A DNA stretch of 64,000 nucleotides, taken from NCBI RefSeq assembly GCF_900109545.1, contig NZ_FOAP01000035.1, positions 1 through 64,000 on the forward strand, in the 5' to 3' direction. Positions 16,332 through 28,281 of this stretch are shown in pieces. The translations under genes were made by a program, and so were the position numbers. Position 1 is the first letter of the stretch. Each line of letters starts with the position of its first letter. The notes under the pieces are model-generated. The model worked only from the letters and a program-made list of their open reading frames with translations, ran no database searches and was not told the DNA's origin. The stretch comes from Stigmatella aurantiaca. GTDB taxonomy: Bacteria; Myxococcota; Myxococcia; Myxococcales; Myxococcaceae.

Positions 16332-19300
16332 ATGCGAATCAAGCGCCTGGACATCACTGGATTCAAGTCGTTCATGGACCGGAGCGTCTTCAGCTTCGAT
16401 GACGGGGTGACGGGCATCGTCGGCCCCAACGGCTGCGGCAAATCCAACGTGGTGGACGCCATCCGCTGGGCTATGGGCGAGCAGAGCGCGAAGAACCTGC
16501 GCGGCCGGGGCATGGAGGACGTCATCTTCAACGGCTCGGAGTCCAAGCCGCCGCTGTCCATGGCCGAGGTGTCGCTGACCTTCCTCATCGAGGAGGCGGA
16601 CCAGCTGGCCCCCCAGTACCAGGGCTTCCCGGAGATCACCGTCACCCGGCGCCTGTTCCGCAACGGCGACTCCGAGTACCTCATCAACAAAACCACCTGC
16701 CGCCTGCTGGACATCACCGAGCTGCTCCTGGGCACCGGTGTGGGCACCAAGGCCTACTCCATCATCGAGCAGGGCCGGGTGGGCCTCATCGTCTCCAGCA
16801 AGCCCGAGGACCGGCGCTCCCTCATCGAGGAGGCCGCGGGCATCACCAAGTACAAGGCCCGCCGCAAGGCCGCCGAGCGCAAGATGGAGGCCACCGAGGC
16901 CAACCTCCTGCGCGTCACGGACATCACCAACGAGCTGGAGAAGCGGCTGGAGACGCTGACCCGACAGGCGAAGAAGGCCGAGAAGTACAAGAAGCTCAAG
17001 TCGCGCATGCGGGAAATCGATCTGCACGCCGCCTCGCATCGTTACCTGGAGCTGCTCTCGGAGAAGAAGGTGCTCCAGGCCCGGCTGGAGAGCCTGGACA
17101 CCGAGGAGCGCGGCAGCGTGGACCGGGTGCGCGAGCTGGAGGAGGCCATCACCCGGCGCCGCGCGGAGCTGGAGGCCGAGGCCACCGCCCTGCAGACGCT
17201 GGCCGGCGAGGTCCACGCCCTGGAGAGCGCCGTGCAGCGCGATGACCAGGATCTGGCCTACGCGCGCAAGGACCTGGAGGAGACGAGCGCCCGGGTGGCC
17301 CAGGCCGAGGCGGAGCTGAAGGTGCTGCTGGAGCGCCAGGCGGAGGTGGCCGGCACCATGGCCGCCCGGGAGGCGGAGCTGTCGGGCATCGCCGGGGCGT
17401 GGAAGGAGGACGAGGTGGCCATGCAGGTGGCGCAGGAGGAGATGCGCCGCAGCACCCACCTGCAGACGGAAGTCTCCATGCGCCTGGAGCAGGAGCGCGC
17501 GGGGCTCGTCGCCGTGGCGGCGCGCCTGGCCAACCACGAGTCCAACCTCGTCAACCTGGCGCGGCAGCGCACGGACCTGGAGGCCCGCCGCGCCAAGAAC
17601 CGCGCCGAGGCCGAGGCCCTGCGCGCCCAGGAGCAGGCGCTGGACACGGTGCGCACCGAGGTGCTGCGCCGGGTGGAGGAGAGCCGCCACAACGCCCTGG
17701 AGCTCGCCGAGCGCAAGGGGCAGGAGGAGGAGGCCCTGGCGCGCACCCGCGCCGCCTTCGCCGAGAGCGAAATCCAGGTCATCAGCCTGCGCGAGGGGCT
17801 CGCCGACAAGCGCAGCCGGCTCACCTCGCTGGAGGAGCTGCACAAGAACTACGAGGGCTTCGACCGCGGCGTGCGCGCGGTGATGGTGCGCGCCGGGCAG
17901 CAGTTCCGCGAGCAGGGCATCTTCGGCCTCGTGGCGGACGTGATTACCGCCCCGGCGCGGTACGAGCGCGCGGTGGAGGCGGCGCTCGGCGAGCGGCTGC
18001 AGCACGTCATCGTCGAGAGCCGGGAGAAGGGCTTCGAGCTGGTGGACTACCTGCGCTCGGCCGCCGAGGGCCGGGGCAGCTTCCTGCCGATGCCGGGCGG
18101 CGAGCAGCTTCCCCCCGTGGTGGCGCCGGACTTCGGCCGGCCCGGCGTGCTCGCCAGCGCCTTCGCCGAGGTGAAGTACGAGGAGGCCCTCCAGCCGGCG
18201 ATGCGGCTGCTGCTGGGCGACGTCATCATCGTCCAGGACATGGCCTCGGCGCGCGCCTACGAGGCCGCGGGGGGCCCGGCGTGCACCCTGGTGACGCTGG
18301 AGGGCGAGGTGCTGCGCGCTGATGGCACCCTCACCGGCGGCGAGCGCGAGGGCGCGGCCGTGGGCGCGCTCCAGAAGAAGCGGGAGATCGCCGAGCTGGC
18401 CGCCGAGGTGGCCCAGGTGGAGGAGCGCTACAATGAAATCCTCACCCGGCACTACTCGCTCCAGAAGCAGATGGGGCAGACCGAAGGGGTGCTGAGCGGG
18501 CTGGCGAAGAACCAGCACGCCGAGGAGCTGAACCTCGCCAGCCAGCAGAAGGACCTGCACAAGGCGAGCGAGGACCTGGCGCGGGTGCGCGAGCGCCTGG
18601 CCACCCTGGACTCCGAGGACGCGCAGCTCTCCCACTCCCACGGGGCCCTGCTGAACGAGGAGGAGAACAGCCGGGGCGAGGTGGCCCATGGCCAGGCGGA
18701 CCGCGAGGGGCGCGAGGAGCGCGTGCGGCAGCTCTCCGGGGAGATGGAGACGCTCAAGCAGCGCGCGGACACGCTCTCCGCGGAGCTGATGGCCCTGCGG
18801 ATTAAAGTCGCCTCCGGCAGCGAGCGCGGCGAGTCGGCCCGCAAGGAGCTGGAGAGCCTGCTCACCCAGCGCCGGGAGATGGAGGGGCGCGTCCACCGCC
18901 TCCAGGCCCTGGTGGGCGAGGGGACGGGCCGCGTGGACGAGCTGCGGCGGCGCATCGAGTCGACGGAGGACGGGCGGGCCAAGCGGGCCGAGGAGTACCG
19001 TCAGGGCGCCGAGGCGCTGGAGACGCGCCGGACCGCGCACACCACGGCCACCACCGAGGTGCGCGAGCAGGACACGCAGTTCCGCGAGCTGCGCGGCCGC
19101 CTGGACGAGCTGATGCAGGGCCTGTCGCAGATCTCGCTCAAGGAGCGGGAGATTGCCCTGGAGCTGGAGCACCTGTCGGCGGGCATCCGGGAGCGGCACC
19201 AGGTGGAGCTGGCGCACGAGCTGCACCACTACCACCTGTTGGCCCCGCTGGCGCCCGAGGTGGAGGCGGAGCTGAAGGACCTGCGCTCCCAGGTGGAGAA

Positions 19301-19931
19301 GATGGGGGAGATCAACCTCACCGCCATCGACGAGCACGCGGAGCTGGCCAAGCGCTACGACTTCCTGGCGGGGCAGAAGAAGGACCTGACGTCCTCGCTG
19401 GAGCAGCTCAAGGAGGCCATCTCCCGCATCGACGCCACCAGCCGCGAGCGCTTCAAGCAGACCTTCGACGTGGTGAACGAGAAGTTCCAGGCCGTCTTCC
19501 CCCGGCTGTTCGGCGGCGGGCGGGCCAGCCTGGTGCTCACCAACGAGGGGCCGGGCGCCGAGCAGGGCGTGGAAATCGTGGCCCAGCCGCCGGGCAAGAA
19601 GCTGCAGAGCGTCAACCTGCTGTCGGGCGGCGAGAAGGCGCTCACCGCCGTGGCGCTCATCTTCGGCATCTTCCTCATCAAGCCCACGCCCTTCTGCCTC
19701 CTGGACGAGGTGGACGCGCCGCTGGATGAGGGCAACGTGGGCCGCTACAACGACATGGTGAAGGAGATGAGCCGCCAGTCGCAGTTCATCCTCATCACCC
19801 ACAACAAGCGGACCATGGAAGTGGCCGACACGCTCTACGGCGTGACGATGGAGGAGCCGGGTATCTCCAAGCTCGTGAGCGTGAAGCTGCACGAGGCGGC
19901 CGCCGCCAACGACAACGCCTCCGTGGCCTGA
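16332..19931 (+). CDS. smc: Chromosome segregation/condensation protein SMC
   Basis: This is the SMC ATPase of the condensin-like complex that compacts and segregates the chromosome. The 1,199-residue length is typical. Walker A GPNGCGKSN is at residues 31-39. A long coiled coil follows, then the hinge (about residues 520-660: GIFGLVADVITAPARYERAV, VDYLRSAAEGRGSFLPM), a second coiled coil, and the C-terminal head with signature NLLSGGEKALTAVALIFG and Walker B FCLLDEVDAPLDEGNV. The ATG at 16332 follows GGGAG. The scpA and scpB partners are not in this window. The antisense strand is open over 4.3 kb, but this is a codon-bias shadow. Confidence 0.97.
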   Translation: MRIKRLDITGFKSFMDRSVFSFDDGVTGIVGPNGCGKSNVVDAIRWAMGEQSAKNLRGRGMEDVIFNGSESKPPLSMAEVSLTFLIEEADQLAPQYQGFPEITVTRRLFRNGDSEYLINKTTCRLLDITELLLGTGVGTKAYSIIEQGRVGLIVSSKPEDRRSLIEEAAGITKYKARRKAAERKMEATEANLLRVTDITNELEKRLETLTRQAKKAEKYKKLKSRMREIDLHAASHRYLELLSEKKVLQARLESLDTEERGSVDRVRELEEAITRRRAELEAEATALQTLAGEVHALESAVQRDDQDLAYARKDLEETSARVAQAEAELKVLLERQAEVAGTMAAREAELSGIAGAWKEDEVAMQVAQEEMRRSTHLQTEVSMRLEQERAGLVAVAARLANHESNLVNLARQRTDLEARRAKNRAEAEALRAQEQALDTVRTEVLRRVEESRHNALELAERKGQEEEALARTRAAFAESEIQVISLREGLADKRSRLTSLEELHKNYEGFDRGVRAVMVRAGQQFREQGIFGLVADVITAPARYERAVEAALGERLQHVIVESREKGFELVDYLRSAAEGRGSFLPMPGGEQLPPVVAPDFGRPGVLASAFAEVKYEEALQPAMRLLLGDVIIVQDMASARAYEAAGGPACTLVTLEGEVLRADGTLTGGEREGAAVGALQKKREIAELAAEVAQVEERYNEILTRHYSLQKQMGQTEGVLSGLAKNQHAEELNLASQQKDLHKASEDLARVRERLATLDSEDAQLSHSHGALLNEEENSRGEVAHGQADREGREERVRQLSGEMETLKQRADTLSAELMALRIKVASGSERGESARKELESLLTQRREMEGRVHRLQALVGEGTGRVDELRRRIESTEDGRAKRAEEYRQGAEALETRRTAHTTATTEVREQDTQFRELRGRLDELMQGLSQISLKEREIALELEHLSAGIRERHQVELAHELHHYHLLAPLAPEVEAELKDLRSQVEKMGEINLTAIDEHAELAKRYDFLAGQKKDLTSSLEQLKEAISRIDATSRERFKQTFDVVNEKFQAVFPRLFGGGRASLVLTNEGPGAEQGVEIVAQPPGKKLQSVNLLSGGEKALTAVALIFGIFLIKPTPFCLLDEVDAPLDEGNVGRYNDMVKEMSRQSQFILITHNKRTMEVADTLYGVTMEEPGISKLVSVKLHEAAAANDNASVA

Positions 19932-19955
19932 GGCGGGGCGCCCTCCTGGGGCATG

Positions 19956-19999
19956 AAAAAGGCGCGGGCCCCGGCTGGGTCCCGCGCCTTCGCCGTTTT
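19956..19999. terminator. Bidirectional intrinsic terminator between smc and a convergent lipoprotein gene
   Basis: A perfect 10-bp stem, AAGGCGCGGG (19959-19968) and CCCGCGCCTT (19981-19990), lies between the convergent genes. An A run precedes it (19956-19960) and TTTT occurs shortly after it, so it can serve both strands. Confidence 0.8.
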
Positions 20000-20017
20000 C
20001 AGCGGCTGTGCGCCGGG

Positions 20018-21205
20018 CTACTTGAGCGGCTTGCAGACGTTGGCGTCGTCCTGGCGGCCCTTCTGGGCCGTCTGGAGGTCCGCCTGGGTCTTGCCCAGCG
20101 CGGTCTGGGCGGCGGTCTCCGCGTCGGTCCAGGCCGGGTCCTTGGCCTTGAGTTCCTGGATGAGCGTCAGGGTCTGCTGGTCCCCGGCGAGCTGGGCCTC
20201 GACGGCCGTCACCCAGGCCTGGGCGGCCGTCTCCAGCGCGGCGCACTTCTCGCGCAGCTGGGGGATGAGGGTGTAGTTCTTCCGGGGGTTCTCCCGGTAC
20301 TTGTTGGCGAGCACCTCGTAGACGGCGGCCGCGTTCTCGCGTGCGCCGATGGCCAGGGCGGTGTTCGCCGTGCGCTGGTTGCGCACCAGCTCCTGCTGCA
20401 GGAAGCGCAGGTCCGCCGGCATGGAGGCGCTGGCCTCGGTGGCCTGGGAGTTGAAGTGGACGAAGCGGTAGGGGAACGTCAGCTCCTGCGAGGTGGTCTT
20501 CGCGGGCAGCGCGGCAATCTTCTCCTTCAGGCACGCGGCGAGCTGATCGCCCTCGGTGCTGCCGCTGGGCTCGAACGTGACTTCGGCGGGCGTCTGCGAG
20601 GCCTGCGTCAGCTTGATGCGGGCGTTGAGCAGGGGAGGGGCCTGGGTGGCGTAGGTGGCGTAGCACTCACACCACTGGGGCTGGGCGAGCCGCACGGCGG
20701 CGGAGAAGTCCGAGCCCTCGTTGAGGCCCATCGTGACGGTGGTCCGGTTGTTCCGCTCGTGGATGAACTCGGCCGTGGCCTCCAGCGGCTGCGCGCCCTG
20801 GGCGAGCGGCTGGACCGGGACGTGCGCGTTGATGGCGTCCTGGATGCACTTCTGGCCCTCGGGGGTGAGGTTGGTGCCGGAGACGGCGTGGGCGGCCTCC
20901 GTGGGGGTGAGGCGGGTCTTCACGGTGACCTGGGTGGACTCCGCGCCCGAGCGGCTCGCCGGGCCCACCAGGCACTCCATGATCTGCGGCCGGGCCGAGA
21001 TGAGCGCGCCCACGAGGTACACCTGGTTGGGAGGCTGGAGCAACGTGACGGGGTGGGGCTTGCAGGTGGCCACGTCGAAGGAAGGCTGGTTGGAGATGCG
21101 GGTGCGCTCTTCCTTGCTGACGGGCGCACTGCCCGCGGCGGGCTTCTGCTGGCCCGCGCAGGCGGCGGTGACGAGGACGGAGGCTACGGCGAGTCGGCGC
21201 AACAT
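20018..21205 (-). CDS. Lipoprotein of unknown function
   Basis: The protein has 395 residues from the ATG at 21205, which has GGAGGGG upstream. An upstream in-frame ATG at 21223 would overlap that ribosome site and is rejected. The signal peptide LRRLAVASVLVTAAC carries a lipobox cysteine. The body has two similar halves of about 100 residues with conserved cysteines (KCIQDAINAHVPVQPLAQ and ACLKEKIAALPAKTTS), a pattern reminiscent of TonB-C/AgmX-type periplasmic domains. A helical C-terminus with YEVLANKYRENPRKNYTLI follows. It starts 36 bp after the FHA/AAA+ regulator gene on the same strand, so the two are probably co-transcribed. No family is recognised with confidence. Confidence 0.75.
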   Translation of the reverse strand: MLRRLAVASVLVTAACAGQQKPAAGSAPVSKEERTRISNQPSFDVATCKPHPVTLLQPPNQVYLVGALISARPQIMECLVGPASRSGAESTQVTVKTRLTPTEAAHAVSGTNLTPEGQKCIQDAINAHVPVQPLAQGAQPLEATAEFIHERNNRTTVTMGLNEGSDFSAAVRLAQPQWCECYATYATQAPPLLNARIKLTQASQTPAEVTFEPSGSTEGDQLAACLKEKIAALPAKTTSQELTFPYRFVHFNSQATEASASMPADLRFLQQELVRNQRTANTALAIGARENAAAVYEVLANKYRENPRKNYTLIPQLREKCAALETAAQAWVTAVEAQLAGDQQTLTLIQELKAKDPAWTDAETAAQTALGKTQADLQTAQKGRQDDANVCKPLK

Positions 21206-21241
21206 AGGTATGTACCCCTCCAATGGGACTGCGTGCGGCGC

Positions 21242-22630
<1,389 letters not shown>

Positions 22631-22845
22631 TCGCCTTCCATGCCCGGGGAGGCGGGCAGGAGCCCGTTCGCCCTGGGGGAGCCCTGTTTACGGGCGTTGG
22701 GACATGGGGGGCAAGACAAACTCTTGGCCTGTGCACAAGCCCGAGGCGAAAGGCGGATGGGCAGCGAGGCCCCCGGGGGAGCCGCGCCGCCCATTTCTCA
22801 TCCCAAGTCCGGCACGCCAGACCCTACCGGAGAGGTTCTCCGGCG

Positions 22846-23232
22846 CTAGTACTTCGCGGGCGAGTCGCTGGCGGGGAAGGACTCCTTGGACTGCTCATCG
22901 ACAACATCGTCCTGCGCGTTGCCGCCGGATTTGACGCTCGCGTTGGTGGGGCTCTTGGCGCTGGACTTGGCCGGCGCCGCCTCCTGCGTGCGCCCGATGC
23001 CCGCGCCCGCGTGAAGGATGCGCGAGCCCAGCAGGTTCTTGGCGCGCTCGGAGAGGTTGCGCTGCTCGTCCTGCCAGTCCTTGAAGAACTGGGCGAGCTC
23101 TTGATCTCCAGCCTCCTGCGCGTCGCGGATGTACTGCTCGCACGTCGAGGCGCCTTCGAGCAGGTGGTACAGCGCGCTGATGAGGTTGTAGTGCTCGTCC
23201 CGGGTCCCGGTCTGCTGCTCGTTGCCAGCCAT
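22846..23232 (-). CDS. Small conserved protein, predicted helical (ferritin-like) N-terminus
   Basis: This 128-residue cytoplasmic protein has an ATG at 23232 with GGGAGG upstream. The first 65 residues are two or three amphipathic helices (DEHYNLISALYHLLEGASTC, QYIRDAQEAGDQELAQFF) with E/H spacing reminiscent of ferritin-like bundles. A low-complexity Ala/Ser/Lys linker follows. The C-terminus SKESFPASDSPAKY matches a short ESFPASDxP motif that I recall from other small bacterial proteins of unknown role. The 215-bp gap between it and the regulator gene at 22630 shows nothing clear. Function is unknown. Confidence 0.75.
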   Translation of the reverse strand: MAGNEQQTGTRDEHYNLISALYHLLEGASTCEQYIRDAQEAGDQELAQFFKDWQDEQRNLSERAKNLLGSRILHAGAGIGRTQEAAPAKSSAKSPTNASVKSGGNAQDDVVDEQSKESFPASDSPAKY

Positions 23233-23324
23233 GGTGGCCTCCCGCTGAAAGGTGTTCCTGCCGATGACAGGAACCTATGCACGCCGGAGGGGCACCAGAA
23301 GGCAACGCCTGGCTGCCTGCTTGC

Positions 23325-23582
23325 TCAGCCTTGGAGCATGGGCTCCAGGCGGCCTTCCTTGTCGAGCTGGGCCAGGTCCGAGTAGCCGCCCACGTGGGTG
23401 TCGCCGATGAAGATCTGCGGCACGGTGCGCTGGCCGCCGCTCATCTCCACGAGCTTGGCGCGCATGTCGTCATCCCCCGTGACGTCCAGCTCCTCGTAGT
23501 TCACCCCCTTGCGCTTGAGCAGGTCCTTGGCCCGCACGCAGAAGCCGCAATAGGTGGTGGTGTAGATCTTCACGGGTTTCAT
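23325..23582 (-). CDS. grxC: Glutaredoxin 3
   Basis: This 85-residue thiol-disulfide oxidoreductase acts in the cytoplasm with glutathione. The dithiol active site YCGFC is at residues 12-15. The cis-Pro/GSH-binding segment is RTVPQIFIGDTHVGGYSDL, a glutaredoxin-3 signature. The ATG at 23582 is six bases after a strong GAGGAGG, so it is preferred over a TTG at 23588. It stands alone between the small helical protein gene and the groEL terminator. Confidence 0.95.
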   Translation of the reverse strand: MKPVKIYTTTYCGFCVRAKDLLKRKGVNYEELDVTGDDDMRAKLVEMSGGQRTVPQIFIGDTHVGGYSDLAQLDKEGRLEPMLQG

Positions 23583-23663
23583 GTTCAACCTCCTCGGGGT
23601 TCCTGGAAAAAAGCGCTGGCCAGAAAACTAAGGGCCTGGAGGGCGGGGCGCCACTTTCCCCGG

Positions 23664-23708
23664 AAAAGACAACGGCCCCCGGCTCCACGAAGGGAACCGG
23701 AGGCCGTG
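23664..23708 (-). terminator. Intrinsic terminator of the groES-groEL operon
   Basis: On the minus strand downstream of groEL, the stem ACGGCC-T-CCGG pairs with CCGG-G-GGCCGT across a loop of about 14 nt. It is followed by TGTCTTTTCC. This is a typical rho-independent terminator. Confidence 0.75.
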
Positions 23709-23744
23709 CTCACCCCAGCGATGCGGCTGCCGGGGCAGGGGGCA

Positions 23745-25729
<1,985 letters not shown>

Positions 25730-25811
25730 GGTGGGTCTCCTTACTGGTCAGAGGGGCGCCCAGTGGGTCCTGGACGCCCGGGGGCTTGAGAGGCCTCGTG
25801 GGCCTGGGCGA

Positions 25812-25838
25812 TTAGCACTCATCACCCGCGAGTGCTAA
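25812..25838. promoter_or_regulatory. CIRCE operator (HrcA binding site)
   Basis: TTAGCACTC-N9-GAGTGCTAA is an exact match to the CIRCE consensus. It sits between the groES promoter and start codon, overlapping the expected transcription start. HrcA repressor is expected to bind here and release on heat shock. No hrcA gene is in the window. Confidence 0.97.
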
Positions 25839-25854
25839 GTCCGAAACGCGCGGG

Positions 25855-25882
25855 ATAATAACCAGGGAACCACCTCCGTCAA
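25855..25882 (-). promoter_or_regulatory. Sigma-70-type promoter of groES-groEL
   Basis: On the minus strand, TTGACG (25877-25882) and TATTAT (25855-25860) are separated by 16 bp. The start site would fall just upstream of or inside the CIRCE operator, the usual HrcA-repressed layout. Confidence 0.8.
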
Positions 25883-25994
25883 GCGAGTCAGACCCCAGGG
25901 GGGGGACTTTGCTAAATAGGCGTCTCAATTGCCTTTTGGGCCGGCGGTCCATGCCTCCCTTTCCCCCCAGGCATCCGTCCTCCCGGCGGCGGAA

Positions 25995-26021
25995 TTGGCA
26001 CTCTCACCCCTCGATTGCTAG
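25995..26021. promoter_or_regulatory. Degenerate CIRCE-like site facing the divergent operon
   Basis: TTGGCACTC-N9-GATTGCTAG matches the CIRCE half-sites at 15 of 18 positions with exact spacing. It lies about 100 bp before the gene at 26124, which diverges from groES. The same bases could alternatively supply a sigma-70 promoter (TTGGCA, 18 bp, TAGCGT). The rest of the roughly 390-bp groES/26124 intergenic region shows only the groES promoter, the perfect CIRCE and a small hairpin at 26044-26061. Confidence 0.5.
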
Positions 26022-26043
26022 CGTAAGTCCTTGGAATGATTGG

Positions 26044-26061
26044 TGTCCGCTTTTGCGGACA
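26044..26061 (+). other. Stem-loop in the leader of the 26124 operon
   Basis: TGTCCGC-TTTT-GCGGACA is a perfect 7-bp stem with a four-T loop. It is located 62-80 bp before the start codon. It could be an mRNA leader hairpin or an operator. It is not a terminator, because no T run follows. Confidence 0.4.
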
Positions 26062-26123
26062 AATGGTTCCGAGGTTACACTTCGTCTTCATTCCCCGGTT
26101 CTTCCGGTGAGCACGGAGGGTGG

Positions 26124-26726
26124 ATGAGCATGAGTGGACTGGTGACAGGCGCTTCGTTGAAGGAGTTCTTCAAGACGGTCCTGGAGGAAGTCATTCGCCG
26201 CCAACAGGTCGTCGTCGCGGAGCTCACGGGCTTCTACCTCGTCAACCTGCTGACGGAGTTCGCCACCACGGACAAGCTCTTCACCCAGGAGGAGGGCGGG
26301 CGAAGGGACCACGAGCCCCTGGCCATGCTCTACCACCGCGCCCTCCAGCAGGAGCGCGAGGAGCGCATCCGCACCTTCCGCCGCCTGGGGGACGTGTCGC
26401 TCTACAAGGCGGGCTTTTTCGCCAGTTCCTTGAATTCCAGCGCCGTGGGCCCGGACTACTACATCCAGATGGGGGGCACGGCGTACGGCCAGCTGGCGGA
26501 CATGGCCCCGGGGGCGGGCTTCGCCGAGGTGTACCGCGAGCTGTGCTCGAAGTTCCGGGCGCTGGTGGAGGTGCTGGAGGAGATCGCCGCGCGCGGCATG
26601 GTGCAGGGCGGCCCCTCGGGCACGCTCAAGGTGTACGAGACGTGGGTGCGCACCGGCAGCAACAAGCTGGAGCGCGTCCTGGTGGATGCCGGGGTGCTGA
26701 TGCCCAAGGGGCACCTGTCCAACTGA
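26124..26726 (+). CDS. Conserved-looking protein of unknown function
   Basis: The protein has 200 residues and no signal peptide. The ATG at 26124 follows GGAGGG; a second ATG at 26130 is possible. It is largely helical, with SLKEFFKTVLEEVIRRQQVVV, FYLVNLLTEFATTDKLF, ALQQEREERIRTFRRLGDVSLY and GFAEVYRELCSKFRALVEVLEEI. The segment GDVSLYKAGFFASSLNSSAVGPDYYIQMGG is distinctive. I do not recognise a domain. It is the first gene of an apparent operon with 26737 and the NUDIX gene, divergent from groES and preceded by a CIRCE-like site. Confidence 0.8.
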   Translation: MSMSGLVTGASLKEFFKTVLEEVIRRQQVVVAELTGFYLVNLLTEFATTDKLFTQEEGGRRDHEPLAMLYHRALQQEREERIRTFRRLGDVSLYKAGFFASSLNSSAVGPDYYIQMGGTAYGQLADMAPGAGFAEVYRELCSKFRALVEVLEEIAARGMVQGGPSGTLKVYETWVRTGSNKLERVLVDAGVLMPKGHLSN

Positions 26727-26736
26727 AGGGGGCCTC

Positions 26737-27384
26737 ATGATTGGACGCGTCCAGGAGCACCTGACGGCCATCTACGGCATCACCTGCGAGGCCCGCGCAG
26801 AAACGTTCATGGTGGACACGGAGTCCGCGGTGCGGCTGGGGGCCACGGGGCGGGCGGAGGAGGAGCTGCTGGTGTCCGGCGGGGGCAACGGGGACGAGCT
26901 GGAGGTGGCCCTGTACCTGTCCCCGGCGCTCCTGGACCGGCTCAAGCCCTACGAGTCCGGCCCCGTGGGCCACCTGCTGGACCGTGATTTGGACGGGTAC
27001 TGCCAGCTCGCCGAGGGCGTCTCGCACTTCCTCTATGTGGTGCACACGGCCGCGCACGGGCGGGCGTTGTCCCTGCTGGAGCTGGAGGCCCAGGCGGAGG
27101 TGGACAAGTTCGCCATGTGCCTGCTGCACCGGTGGGGGGAGGGGGTGCGCCCCTGGGCGGAGGAGCTGCTGCGGCGGCTCTTCGAGCGGGTGTCCTACCG
27201 GCCCCGCCTGTCCTCGCAGGAGCGCTGGCGGTACGAGGAGGCCAACCGCCTGTCGCGCTCCTTCTGCACCCGGTTGATGGGGCATGTGTCCGGGCGGCGG
27301 CTGGACCGGCTCCTGACGGAGCTGCGGTATGCCTACCGGCTGGGGGCGGAGGCCAAGCTGCGCCACATGGCGCACGGGATGTGA
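26737..27384 (+). CDS. Protein of unknown function, operon partner of 26124
   Basis: This 215-residue cytoplasmic protein starts 10 bp after the preceding stop, with GAAGGGGG before the ATG. The N-terminal half is alpha/beta (LTAIYGITCEARAETFMVD, VSGGGNGDELEVALYLSPALL). The C-terminal half is helical and Arg-rich (ERWRYEEANRLSRSFCTRLM, ELRYAYRLGAEAKLRHMAHG). No motif of a known enzyme class is apparent. The tight spacing suggests joint function with the upstream protein. Confidence 0.8.
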   Translation: MIGRVQEHLTAIYGITCEARAETFMVDTESAVRLGATGRAEEELLVSGGGNGDELEVALYLSPALLDRLKPYESGPVGHLLDRDLDGYCQLAEGVSHFLYVVHTAAHGRALSLLELEAQAEVDKFAMCLLHRWGEGVRPWAEELLRRLFERVSYRPRLSSQERWRYEEANRLSRSFCTRLMGHVSGRRLDRLLTELRYAYRLGAEAKLRHMAHGM

Positions 27385-27422
27385 CACACAGGCGGCCCGC
27401 TTCGGGTAGGGTGGGCGGCGCT

Positions 27423-27893
27423 ATGCCGCGCGAGGCGTCCGCTGGAGGTGTCGTCATCCGCGAGAACGCGGAAGGGTGGGAGGTGGCCGTCATCCGCCCC
27501 CACGGGCGGAGCCTGTGGGCCCTGCCCAAGGGGCACGTGGACCCGGGCGAGACGCCCGAGCAGACCGCCATGCGCGAGGTGCACGAGGAGACGGGCCTCA
27601 CCGTCACGCGGATGGCCCCGCTGGGGGAGATTCGCTACGTGTACCAGTTCCGGGGACAGCGCATCTTCAAGCGCGTCCACTTCTTCCTGTTCCGGTACCA
27701 GGCGGGGGAACTGGGAGCGCTGCCGCCGGGCCCCCGGGTGGAGGTGGACGAGGTGCGCTGGGTGCCGCTGGCGCAGCTGGTGTCGCTGCTGGGCTACAAG
27801 GGGGAGAAGTCCATCGCCGCGCGCGCGGTGAAGCTGCTGCGCGCGGCGGACTCCACGCCCCCGGGCTCGCCGCCGGAGGAGACGCGCGGCTAG
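27423..27893 (+). CDS. NUDIX hydrolase
   Basis: This 156-residue protein probably hydrolyses a nucleoside-diphosphate-linked substrate. The complete NUDIX box, [20 protein letters not shown] followed by TGL, lies at about residues 37-59, with all metal-binding glutamates present. The N-terminal [12 protein letters not shown] is common in (di)adenosine polyphosphate or inositol-polyphosphate-type NUDIX enzymes, but the exact substrate cannot be told. The stop codon overlaps the convergent rpoZ stop in a shared CTAG. It is 38 bp after the gene at 26737, so it is probably the last gene of that operon. Confidence 0.9.
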   Translation: MPREASAGGVVIRENAEGWEVAVIRPHGRSLWALPKGHVDPGETPEQTAMREVHEETGLTVTRMAPLGEIRYVYQFRGQRIFKRVHFFLFRYQAGELGALPPGPRVEVDEVRWVPLAQLVSLLGYKGEKSIAARAVKLLRAADSTPPGSPPEETRG

Positions 27894-28165
27894 ACGGCCG
27901 GGGTGCTGGGCGCACCACCCGCGGGGGCCTTCGAGGCCTCCTCGCCGGCGTACTTCCCGGACAGCGCCTCGCGCACGTCCCGGTCGAACTTCACGCGGCC
28001 GGTGGCAATCTCGCGCAGGGAGAGCACGGGCGGCTTGTTCTTGGAGATCTCGATGATGGGGCGGGCACCGGCCATGAGCTGGCGGGCGCGCTTGGCGCCG
28101 AGCAGCACCAGGGCAAAGCGGTTGTCCACCAGGGGGAGGCAGTCTTCGACGGTAATGCGAGCCAT
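27890..28165 (-). CDS. rpoZ: DNA-directed RNA polymerase omega subunit
   Basis: This small subunit (91 residues) aids assembly of beta-prime in RNA polymerase. [20 protein letters not shown] and the downstream [10 protein letters not shown] are diagnostic of the omega N-terminal domain. The C-terminal Ala/Pro-rich tail is dispensable in the family. The gmk and spoT neighbours often found with rpoZ are absent here. Its 3' end overlaps the NUDIX gene by four bases, convergently. Confidence 0.95.
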   Translation of the reverse strand: MARITVEDCLPLVDNRFALVLLGAKRARQLMAGARPIIEISKNKPPVLSLREIATGRVKFDRDVREALSGKYAGEEASKAPAGGAPSTPAV

Positions 28166-28281
28166 GGAATCCCTTCAGGCTTCGATGGGGAAGTGCCGGA
28201 ACCTAAAGAGGGGGCCCGGGCGAGTCAAGGAAGGATGCGAGGGAGGGGCAGCCAGGCGGACAGACGGTGCCCTCCCGGGCA

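Noticed and set aside
16293-20666. A 4.4-kb open frame on the minus strand across smc
   Set aside because: It is a shadow of smc codon usage, with no recognisable motif. It also crosses the terminator between smc and the convergent gene.
25995-26020. Sigma-54 (-24/-12) promoter reading of TTGGCAC...TTGC before the 26124 gene
   Set aside because: The distance between the GG and GC elements is about 18 bp, not the roughly 10 bp that sigma-54 requires.
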